In this document: positions 57,089 to 64,000 of the stretch, one piece after another | Position numbering within the stretch: the stretch's first letter is position 1 | How the letters are laid out: each line of letters begins with the position of its first letter | Assembly (NCBI RefSeq): GCF_009939195.1 | Contig: NZ_JAACKC010000003.1 | Span: forward strand, 310,001-374,000 | Source: Acinetobacter kanungonis | Lineage (GTDB): Bacteria > Pseudomonadota > Gammaproteobacteria > Pseudomonadales > Moraxellaceae | Length of the DNA stretch: 64,000 nucleotides | Direction of reading: 5' to 3' | The notes under the pieces: generated by a model | What the model saw: only the letters and a program-made list of their open reading frames with translations | What the model was told of the DNA's origin: nothing | Databases searched by the model: none | Made by a program: the position numbers and the translations under genes

Positions 57089-57969
57089 GCATAAAGCGTA
57101 AGGGTATTATATTGGCGGGTGGTTCAGGCACACGCTTACATCCTATTACTAAAGGTGTATCTAAGCAGCTTTTACCAATTTATGATAAACCCATGATTTA
57201 TTATCCTTTATCTGTATTGATGTTGGCAGGTATTCGTGAGATTTTAATTATTTCGACGCCTGAAGACTTACCGAACTTTGAGAAATTACTTGGTGATGGT
57301 TCGCAGTTTGGTATTGAATTGAGTTATAAAGAACAGCCTTCACCAGATGGGCTAGCTCAGGCATTTATTATTGGTGAAGAATTTATAGGTAATGATCATG
57401 TGTGCTTAATATTGGGTGACAATATTTATTATGGTCAAAATTTTAGTAAGCAATTAAAAGTAGCAAATGCTGTTGATGTTGGTGCAACAGTTTTTGGTTA
57501 TCATGTGACTGATCCAGAGCGTTTTGGTGTAGTTGAGTTTGATCCAACAGGCAAAGTGCTGAGCATTGAAGAAAAGCCAACCAAACCAAAATCACCTTAT
57601 GCAGTAACTGGTTTATATTTCTATGATAATCGGGTTATAGAGTTTGCTAAACAGGTAAAACCATCCGCACGTGGTGAGCTAGAAATCACAGATATTAATA
57701 ATGCCTATTTGAATGATGGCTCACTCAATGTTGAATTACTTGGGCGTGGTTTTGCATGGCTAGATACAGGAACACACGAGTCTTTATTAGAAGCGGGACA
57801 GTTTGTATATACTGTTGAAAAACGTCAATCTTTAAAAGTTGCGTGTTTAGAAGAAATAGGTTTTCAACATGGTTGGATTTCTAAGAGTGAGCTGAAGGCA
57901 AGTGTTGAAGCACTTAAGAAAACAGATTATGGTCAATACTTGTTTAAATTATTGGAAGAGGCTAAGTGA
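57085..57969 (+). CDS. rmlA: Glucose-1-phosphate thymidylyltransferase
   Basis: The 294-residue enzyme makes dTDP-glucose, the first step to dTDP-L-rhamnose, and is normally feedback-inhibited by the end product. [35 protein letters not shown] is the nucleotide-binding signature (written in part: GGSGTRLHP). LGDNIYYGQ and the [10 protein letters not shown] segment are diagnostic. It overlaps both neighbours by 4 bp. Confidence 0.96.
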   Translation: MSIKRKGIILAGGSGTRLHPITKGVSKQLLPIYDKPMIYYPLSVLMLAGIREILIISTPEDLPNFEKLLGDGSQFGIELSYKEQPSPDGLAQAFIIGEEFIGNDHVCLILGDNIYYGQNFSKQLKVANAVDVGATVFGYHVTDPERFGVVEFDPTGKVLSIEEKPTKPKSPYAVTGLYFYDNRVIEFAKQVKPSARGELEITDINNAYLNDGSLNVELLGRGFAWLDTGTHESLLEAGQFVYTVEKRQSLKVACLEEIGFQHGWISKSELKASVEALKKTDYGQYLFKLLEEAK

Positions 57970-58523
57970 GAGTAGAAACAACTAAAATTGCTGGTTTGTT
58001 AATTATTCATCCCCAAGTTTATGGGGATGAGCGTGGTTGGTTTATGGAGAGCTTTAATCAACAACGTTTTGAAAATGAATTAAAAACGTTAAATTTACCT
58101 ATTCCAACATTTGTGCAGGATAATCATTCCAGCTCACAAAAAGGTGTATTAAGAGGTTTGCACTTTCAGCGCGAACCTTATTCTCAAGGTAAGTTGGTGC
58201 GTGTAGTGCAGGGTAAAGTTTGGGATGTGGCAGTTGATATTCGTCCTGAATCTGAAACTTATGGGGAGTGGGTTGGTGTTGAACTGAGTGCAGAAAATAA
58301 AACTATGCTTTGGATCCCTCAAGGGTTTGCTCATGGCTTTATAGCACTTGAAGATAATACTCAATTTCTTTATAAAACTACCAACTATTATAATAAAGAA
58401 AGTGAAGGTGCGATTATTTGGAATGATACAGCACTAGAAATTGACTGGCCTTTAAATAAAGTAGATAAGGTAATAGTAAGTGATAAAGATACGAATAGTA
58501 TGAAGTTTGAGGAGATGAAATAA
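57966..58523 (+). CDS. rmlC: dTDP-4-dehydrorhamnose 3,5-epimerase
   Basis: The 185-residue cupin enzyme epimerises the keto sugar at C3 and C5. Catalytic His lies in [11 protein letters not shown], with [11 protein letters not shown] before it and [17 protein letters not shown] after it. [18 protein letters not shown] is also diagnostic. The GTG start overlaps the rmlA stop (GTGA). It completes the rmlBDAC set and overlaps the DUF707 gene by 1 bp. Confidence 0.95.
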   Translation: MRVETTKIAGLLIIHPQVYGDERGWFMESFNQQRFENELKTLNLPIPTFVQDNHSSSQKGVLRGLHFQREPYSQGKLVRVVQGKVWDVAVDIRPESETYGEWVGVELSAENKTMLWIPQGFAHGFIALEDNTQFLYKTTNYYNKESEGAIIWNDTALEIDWPLNKVDKVIVSDKDTNSMKFEEMK

Positions 58524-59344
58524 TGTGGTTAACAAAAAAAATAAAAGATTATTCAAGAGGTTATCTTAGAAAAAAATTCTCAGATCCAAATCACTTGTAC
58601 GATAATAAAGACTTATTTGTAAAAACGTTACCGCAAAAAAAAATTTTGCTTATTGGTATATATTTAACGGATTATCCAAATCAAGCAGAAATATTAAAAA
58701 ATCAATTTTCTAAATCTATGCAGCATAAAGTAGTTCAAAAATGGTATGCAATTGGGGAGAAGCCTATTCCTGAATATATGGTAGATGTAACTATAGGTTA
58801 CTCAAAAAAGAAAAATCCTAAATTTAAAGTATTAAATGAAATTCTCTCTGATTTGGATATGAGTAGCTATGATTTATTAATTATTAGCGATGATGATATT
58901 CATCTTTGGGATAATTTTATAGATGTATATGTAGGTTATATCTATAAATATGATTTAAAAGTAGCTCAACCTGCACGTACTAAGCATAGCTTTTATGACC
59001 ACCAAATTTGTTTACAAGCAGACTCTATTGTTAAGGCAAGATTAACAAATTTTGTTGAAATTGGACCTATCTTTTCATTTAATAGAGATGTTTTTAAGTA
59101 TTTTTTACCATTTCCTAGTCAGAGTCCGATGGGATATGGTCTAGATTATATATGGCCTAAAATTGCAGAAAAATGGAAGTTTAATATTGGTATAGTTGAT
59201 GCTACACCTGTTGATCACAGTTACCGACCTCAAGGAAAAACTTACGTTTCTAGTGAAAATATATTAAAAATGCAAGAACTATTTGAAAATTTCGACAATA
59301 ATGAAAGAGATAAAAAAATATCTTATCAATATTTTAAGAATTAA
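58523..59344 (+). CDS. DUF707 protein, last gene of outer-core locus
   Basis: The 273-residue protein resembles the DUF707 family. It has a DxD-like LLIISDDDIHLW, a long RTKHSFYDHQICLQ segment, VEIGPIFSFNRDVFKYFL and YGLDYIWPKIAEKW followed by IGIVDATPVDHSY. This pattern suggests a GT-A glycosyltransferase, but the activity is not established. AT-rich like the GT25 gene. Because it directly follows rmlC, it may be the rhamnosyltransferase that uses the rml product; this is inference from position. Confidence 0.7.
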   Translation: MWLTKKIKDYSRGYLRKKFSDPNHLYDNKDLFVKTLPQKKILLIGIYLTDYPNQAEILKNQFSKSMQHKVVQKWYAIGEKPIPEYMVDVTIGYSKKKNPKFKVLNEILSDLDMSSYDLLIISDDDIHLWDNFIDVYVGYIYKYDLKVAQPARTKHSFYDHQICLQADSIVKARLTNFVEIGPIFSFNRDVFKYFLPFPSQSPMGYGLDYIWPKIAEKWKFNIGIVDATPVDHSYRPQGKTYVSSENILKMQELFENFDNNERDKKISYQYFKN

Positions 59345-59362
59345 TTTTAGGGGAGTTTGCGG

Positions 59363-59593
59363 CTATTCCTTATCCGCATTCCCCGTCAAAACCATATAAA
59401 TCAGCCCTACAAAAATCACAAATGCACCACCTAAACTACTCACGCAGAAATACAGAATTCGGTCAGAAGTATCGAGGTTAAACAGTCCATTGGCAAGAAT
59501 ATAGCGCATGAACAACCACTGGACGATTGCAAAAACAATTACCACTAGACCACGACGGCGGACTTCAGGACGCATAGCCATACGCTTGCTCAT
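59363..59593 (-). CDS. Small two-helix membrane protein
   Basis: The 76-residue protein has a basic N-terminus (MSKRMAMRPEVRRRG) and two hydrophobic segments, VVIVFAIVQWLFMRYIL and ILYFCVSSLGGAFVIFVGLIYMV. No family recognised. It is on the aspS side of the locus and probably belongs to the flanking chromosomal backbone. Its 3' end nearly meets the DUF707 gene. Confidence 0.65.
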   Translation of the reverse strand: MSKRMAMRPEVRRRGLVVIVFAIVQWLFMRYILANGLFNLDTSDRILYFCVSSLGGAFVIFVGLIYMVLTGNADKE

Positions 59594-59654
59594 CTATCAA
59601 CATAAAAACTGCGGGCTATTATGCCACTATAGAGAATCGATCTCAATGTAATAA

Positions 59655-59682
59655 AAAAACCCTGCACTAATGCAGGGTTTTT
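59655..59682 (-). terminator. Terminator of aspS
   Basis: AAAAACCCTGCA and TGCAGGGTTTTT (59655-59682) form a 12-bp stem with a 4-nt loop and T runs on both strands. Confidence 0.88.
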
Positions 59683-59696
59683 AGTGAAGTCAAAGC

Positions 59697-61484
59697 TTAT
59701 ACTTCTTTCGCTTCAGCTTTTTGCTTTTCACGTAAACGAATACCCAAGTCACGCAATTGATTTGCTTCAACTGGTGCTGGTGCTTGAGTCAATGGACATT
59801 CAGCCGTCTTAGTTTTCGGGAATGCAATCACATCACGAATAGAAGATGCACCCGTCATCAACATGATCAAGCGGTCAAGACCGAATGCCAAACCACCGTG
59901 CGGAGGCGCACCATAACGTAATGCATTCAATAAGAAGCTGAATTTCTCTTCTGCTTCTTCTTCACCAATGCCTAAGGCTTCAAAAATGGCTTTTTGCATT
60001 TCTAAAGTATAGATACGCAGTGAACCACCACCAATTTCAGTACCGTTCAAGACCATATCGTAAGCAACTGAAAGCGCAGCACCTGGGTTGTTCTTCACGT
60101 CTTCAACACTTGATTTTGGTAGTGTGAATGGGTGATGCACAGAGGTCCATTTGCCATCATCAGTTTCTTCGAACATTGGGAAGTCAACCACCCAAAGCGG
60201 TGCCCATTCGCAAGTTGCAAGCTTCATGTCATGACCGATCTTCACACGAAGCGCGCCCATGGCATCATTTACAACTTTAGCTTTGTCTGCACCGAAGAAT
60301 ACGATGTCGCCATTTTCAGCACCAACGCGTTTCAACAAATCAAGCACGATTGGCTCAATGAATTTCACGATTGGTGATTGCAGACCTTCAATGCCTTTTT
60401 CAAGTTCGTTGACTTTGATGTAAGCCAAACCTTTCGCACCGTAGATGCCTACGAATTTCGTGTATTCGTCGATTGCACTACGTGGAAGAGAACCTGCACC
60501 TGGTACGCGAAGCGCAACGATACGGCCTTTAGGATCTTTTGCAGGACCAGCAAAGACTTTGAACTCAACGTCTTGCATCAAGTCTGCAACGTCAACCAAT
60601 TTCAACGGAATACGCATATCTGGTTTGTCAGAGGCATAATCACGCATCGCATCTGCATACGTCATACGTTCAAATTTATCGAATTTTACATTCAATAATT
60701 CGTTGAACATTTTAACCGTTAAGCCTTCCATTAAATCCATGATGTCATCGTCACTCATGAACGATGTTTCAACGTCGATTTGGGTAAATTCAGGCTGACG
60801 ATCCGCACGTAAATCTTCGTCACGGAAACATTTTGCGATTTGGTAATAACGATCGATACCACCGACCATCAACAACTGTTTGAACAATTGTGGAGATTGC
60901 GGCAATGCATAGAAGCTACCATTTGAAACACGGCTTGGCACTAAATAGTCACGCGCACCTTCTGGGGTTGCACGAGTCAAGATTGGTGTTTCAACGTCCA
61001 AGAAACCATGATCTTCAAAGTAGTTACGGATCAAGTTGGTCACTTTAGAACGGAAGCGTAAACGATCTAACATTTCAGGACGACGGATGTCCAAGAAACG
61101 ATATTTCAAACGAATTTCTTCAGAAATATTGGTATTTTCGTCATTGAGTGGGAATGGCGGTGTTTCAGAAGTGGCAAGAACTTCAATTTCTTTACCTAAA
61201 ACTTCAATTTGACCACTCACCATATTGGCATTTTCAGTACCCGCATAACGACGACGGACACGACCAGTAATTTTTAATACGAATTCAGAACGTGCTTTGT
61301 CGGCTGTTTCAAACGCTTCTGGAGTATCTGGGTCAATGACTACTTGAACGAGACCATCACGGTCACGCATATCAAGGAAGATCACACCACCGTGGTCACG
61401 GCGACGGTGTACCCAGCCACAGAGAGTGACTGTTTCATCAATTTGAGCTTCGGTTAAAGAACCGCAGTAATGAGTTCGCATCAT
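59697..61484 (-). CDS. aspS: Aspartyl-tRNA synthetase
   Basis: The 595-residue class II enzyme charges tRNA-Asp, and perhaps tRNA-Asn. The N-terminal OB fold has [23 protein letters not shown]. Class II motif 2 is [20 protein letters not shown] and motif 3 is [15 protein letters not shown]. The bacterial GAD insert lies in the middle. The frame opens at 61523 but MMRTHYCG at 61484 matches the family. It marks the right boundary of the outer-core locus. Confidence 0.96.
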   Translation of the reverse strand: MMRTHYCGSLTEAQIDETVTLCGWVHRRRDHGGVIFLDMRDRDGLVQVVIDPDTPEAFETADKARSEFVLKITGRVRRRYAGTENANMVSGQIEVLGKEIEVLATSETPPFPLNDENTNISEEIRLKYRFLDIRRPEMLDRLRFRSKVTNLIRNYFEDHGFLDVETPILTRATPEGARDYLVPSRVSNGSFYALPQSPQLFKQLLMVGGIDRYYQIAKCFRDEDLRADRQPEFTQIDVETSFMSDDDIMDLMEGLTVKMFNELLNVKFDKFERMTYADAMRDYASDKPDMRIPLKLVDVADLMQDVEFKVFAGPAKDPKGRIVALRVPGAGSLPRSAIDEYTKFVGIYGAKGLAYIKVNELEKGIEGLQSPIVKFIEPIVLDLLKRVGAENGDIVFFGADKAKVVNDAMGALRVKIGHDMKLATCEWAPLWVVDFPMFEETDDGKWTSVHHPFTLPKSSVEDVKNNPGAALSVAYDMVLNGTEIGGGSLRIYTLEMQKAIFEALGIGEEEAEEKFSFLLNALRYGAPPHGGLAFGLDRLIMLMTGASSIRDVIAFPKTKTAECPLTQAPAPVEANQLRDLGIRLREKQKAEAKEV

Positions 61485-61645
61485 AGCGTATAAAATCCAA
61501 CTATATGGGTTAAGGAAGCGCATACGTAAACAGCGTACCGCCTGTAAAGGGAGGATTATGCCTCGTTGAGGATTTTGTCACAAGGACTAGATCCAAATTC
61601 CTCAGGATTTCAGCACTTTTCGATGCAAAATTCAGGCATCAAAAC

Positions 61646-62410
61646 TTATTTGAAATGCCGTTGGTGATCTAAAAACATAAACAGCACACAGCCGAAACTA
61701 AAGGTGATGAGGGCAGCTTGGCTGAATTCATTGATACTTCGCGCTGTAAAATAATACAGGTTGGACATCCACAGCTCTGGGGTGAAATAGCGCGCATAAT
61801 CCCAAACCGAGTAACACCCCAAAAGTAAGATTAAAGTAAGCAAGCTCCATGCATAAATTTTAATGCTCGGGGCGACAGTTTGGCTTTGTCTAAATTTTTG
61901 ATAATAGTGTGCACACATCCAAAATAAGAAGGGCAAAGCCGCAGCTGAAGTTCCGATTTGTAGAACTAAATGCACGGGGAAACTGTGCCCGAAGAGCAGG
62001 ATGTTTTTACTCAGGAAATCATGAAAAGCGAAGGTACGAAAGTCGACATGCGTCAGTCCATCCCAAATCAGATGAGTGCTCACACCCAACAGAATAGCGA
62101 GCACAACACCGACAGCAAAGCCCAATATGCTACGGGAGCGGTTGAGCCTTAATGGATCTTTTAATCCGAAGAAACGGTATAACACAGGGCGATACAGTGC
62201 ATACCAAAACAGACAGAAAATCAGCCCAATCCATAAATTCGGTTCAATTAAGGCGCGCCAAAGATGGGTTTTTCCGCCATCATGTTGCGTAAACAAACGA
62301 ATCAGATCCGGTGTCATACAGCCAATCGCAAGTGCGGCAATCGGTAAACGACCTTGTGTCAGTTTGGAGAGTGGCGGGGCAAGAACCGCATGGGATAGGG
62401 TAAATGGCAT
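61646..62410 (-). CDS. DUF4184 membrane protein
   Basis: The 254-residue protein starts MPFTLSHAVLAPPL, the hallmark of DUF4184. It has several membrane helices, a conserved GCMTPDLIRLF near residue 31 and STHLIWDGLTHVD near residue 106. The His and Asp residues resemble those of membrane metal-dependent hydrolases (YdjM-like). Function unknown. It is divergent from the zinc receptor. Confidence 0.82.
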   Translation of the reverse strand: MPFTLSHAVLAPPLSKLTQGRLPIAALAIGCMTPDLIRLFTQHDGGKTHLWRALIEPNLWIGLIFCLFWYALYRPVLYRFFGLKDPLRLNRSRSILGFAVGVVLAILLGVSTHLIWDGLTHVDFRTFAFHDFLSKNILLFGHSFPVHLVLQIGTSAAALPFLFWMCAHYYQKFRQSQTVAPSIKIYAWSLLTLILLLGCYSVWDYARYFTPELWMSNLYYFTARSINEFSQAALITFSFGCVLFMFLDHQRHFK

Positions 62411-62502
62411 GGCATCTGGTATTTAATAAATTCTTATGAAGTATTGGGTATAGTTCATCTTTTTTCAGTGTAAAGCAGCCAATAGGTAATTTCTGTTTTT
62501 TA

Positions 62503-62530
62503 TTGCAAATTTATTGTAATGTTATATTAT
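62503..62530 (+). promoter_or_regulatory. sigma70 promoter of the zinc receptor
   Basis: TTGCAA (62503-62508), a 16-bp spacer and TATTAT (62525-62530). The -10 lies inside the Zur-like palindrome, the classic repressor arrangement. Confidence 0.6.
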
Positions 62531-62538
62531 AACAATTA
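62516..62538. promoter_or_regulatory. Zur box
   Basis: TGTTATA-T-TATAACA (62520-62534) is a perfect 7-1-7 inverted repeat and its flanks extend the match to the gammaproteobacterial Zur consensus. It overlaps the receptor -10 element. Zinc repression is inferred. Confidence 0.78.
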
Positions 62539-62566
62539 ATAAATTCCACCAGACCTTATCTGACTC

Positions 62567-64000
62567 ATGCTATTTCATAAGAATTTACTTTCAGTTGCAA
62601 TTCTCGCTGTGATTGCACCTTCTGTTTTTGCTCAAGATGATGAATCTGCACAAACCTTATCGACCATTCAGTTACAGGCACATCCCCTCGTACAAAGTGC
62701 CGCCGATTTTGCGGTAGCAGATCATGTGGTGGATCACAAACAATTGGCTGAACGTGGTGCAACCATTGGTGATGCACTGGCAGATGAGTTAGGGGTGCAT
62801 TCAAGTCAGTTTGGATCAGGTTCAAGCCGTCCTGTGATTCGTGGGCAAGAAGGCGCGCGCGTGAAAGTGCTGGAACAGGCTTCTGAAACAGCCGATGTCT
62901 CGACTTTATCACCAGACCATGCGGTCACGGTTGATCCGATTTTAGCCAAGCAAGTGGAACTGATTCGTGGACCGTCGACCTTGCTCTACAGTGCTGGTAC
63001 GGTCGGTGGCTTGGTCAATGTCACAGATAACAAGATCCCGACCCAAATGCCTGCAAAGGGTTATGAGGGACAAGTCGGTTTACGCTACAACTCGGGCAAT
63101 GATGAAAAGCTTGCCAGTGCAGGAGCAACCGTAGCACTGGGTGATCAGGTGGCATTACGTGTGGAAGGCTTAAAGCGTAAAGCCAATAGTTATATTGCCC
63201 CAGATTATGTGCATGAACATGAGGGCGAACTTGAAAAAGAACGCCGTGTTGACAATACCTTTGCTGACGGGCAAACCGTGAACGTCGGTTTATCGTGGAT
63301 TCATGATCGAGGCTTTACCGGTATTTCCTATAGTAACCGTCAAGACCAGTATGGCTTGCCAGGGCATAGCCATGAATATGAAAGCTGCCATCCACATGAT
63401 GACGAGTTGCATTGCGGTTCACATGATGGACATGACCATGACGAGGAAGAAGATGAGCATGGCGGACCATGGGTCGATTTAAAATCTGAGCGTTATGATT
63501 TCCGTACTGAACTGAATCAGCCTTTCCAAGGGTTTGAGAAACTGCGTGCGCATGCCAGTTATACTGACTACAAGCATGACGAGATTGAAGAAGGTGTCGC
63601 TGCGACCACATTTAAAAGTCAGGGATATGATGCCCGTTTAGAATTACTGCATAACCCACTAGGCGCGTGGGAAGGGGTGATTGGTACTCAGTTTGCGCGT
63701 CAAAAACTGGATATTACAGGCGAAGAGGCACTCTTTTCAGGTCCAAGTACTACCGATAAATGGAGTCTGTTTGCTTTAGAACATACACAGTGGAAAGATG
63801 TGCATTTTGAGCTGGCCGCACGTTTTGACCAGCAAAACATTGATATTGATTCACCGCAAAAAGATTATGATGATCATGCCATTTCATATTCAGGCGCAGC
63901 AAATTGGGCATTTGCACCTGACTATAAATTATCATTGGTGGCATCGCATCAAGAACGCTTACCTTTGGCACAAGAGCTGTATGCTGACGGCAAACATTTG
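62567..64000 (+). CDS. znuD: TonB-dependent zinc receptor, ZnuD-like, 3' end beyond window
   Basis: 478 codons of the N-terminal part are visible. A signal peptide ends at PSVFA. The plug carries NVTDNK and PVIRGQEGARVKVLE and VDPILAKQVELIRGPSTLLYSAGTVGG. The barrel has a His- and acid-rich external loop at about residues 267-303 (GHSHEYESCHPHDDE, HDGHDHDEEEDEH), typical of ZnuD zinc receptors. The Zur box directly upstream supports zinc uptake under starvation. The gene runs off the right edge. Confidence 0.88.
   Translation, partial: MLFHKNLLSVAILAVIAPSVFAQDDESAQTLSTIQLQAHPLVQSAADFAVADHVVDHKQLAERGATIGDALADELGVHSSQFGSGSSRPVIRGQEGARVKVLEQASETADVSTLSPDHAVTVDPILAKQVELIRGPSTLLYSAGTVGGLVNVTDNKIPTQMPAKGYEGQVGLRYNSGNDEKLASAGATVALGDQVALRVEGLKRKANSYIAPDYVHEHEGELEKERRVDNTFADGQTVNVGLSWIHDRGFTGISYSNRQDQYGLPGHSHEYESCHPHDDELHCGSHDGHDHDEEEDEHGGPWVDLKSERYDFRTELNQPFQGFEKLRAHASYTDYKHDEIEEGVAATTFKSQGYDARLELLHNPLGAWEGVIGTQFARQKLDITGEEALFSGPSTTDKWSLFALEHTQWKDVHFELAARFDQQNIDIDSPQKDYDDHAISYSGAANWAFAPDYKLSLVASHQERLPLAQELYADGKHL

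Noticed and set aside
59350..59385. GC-containing hairpin after the DUF707 gene
   Set aside because: The stem is interrupted, has no T run and overlaps the end of the 59363-59593 gene. Not convincing as a terminator.

Overview
The window looks like chromosomal DNA of an Acinetobacter, probably not A. baumannii. The grounds are an ilvE-to-aspS interval filled with glycosyltransferases (the position of the lipooligosaccharide outer-core locus in this genus), proteins that read like known Acinetobacter ProA, MetX, LeuA and AspS, moderate to low GC, and a piuA-piuC style iron module. I saw no tRNA, rRNA, insertion sequence, prophage or CRISPR array.

Layout. 1-3 kb: the 5' part of a Tat-exported PhoX phosphatase beside tatABC. 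3-9.4 kb: a permease, rdgB, a GNAT enzyme, the metX-metW-Sel1 operon, and leuA behind a leucine-rich leader peptide. 9.7-15.4 kb: iron uptake, with a PKHD hydroxylase (piuC), a PiuA-like receptor and a second catecholate-type receptor, both receptors with Fur-box-like sites. 15.5-19 kb: tig, clpP and clpX. 19-25.3 kb: a lipoprotein, a DUF2059 protein, class I fumarase, a 28-residue membrane peptide behind a PhoB-type promoter, a 14-copy octamer repeat, an AraC regulator, a DMT exporter and a methyltransferase. 25.5-31 kb: ackA-pta and proA. 31-43 kb: an alpha/beta hydrolase with a PilZ-like tail, a methyltransferase, nagZ, prc, an MHYT-GGDEF-EAL protein, a dCACHE-GGDEF cyclase and a soluble histidine kinase. 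43-46.7 kb: glnE and ilvE. 46.8-59.3 kb: the outer-core locus. 59.4-64 kb: a small membrane protein, aspS, a DUF4184 protein and the 5' part of a Zur-controlled znuD-like zinc receptor.

The outer-core locus holds an ELM1-type protein, five or six glycosyltransferases, a polysaccharide deacetylase, a GH43-like propeller protein on the opposite strand, rmlBDAC for dTDP-L-rhamnose, and a DUF707 protein. Together they predict a rhamnose-containing outer core on lipid A-core.

The most interesting structure lies inside this locus. A divergent pair (propeller gene / GT25 gene) with its 81-bp promoter interval is present twice, about 2.1 kb apart. The left copy keeps the propeller gene and has a broken GT25 start. 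The right copy keeps GT25 and has a frameshifted propeller remnant. A GT4 gene and a (GAATTTTT)10 repeat lie between them. Other notable items are the PhoB-controlled micropeptide gene, the leuA leader peptide, the hydrolase-PilZ fusion and a likely non-AUG start for metX.
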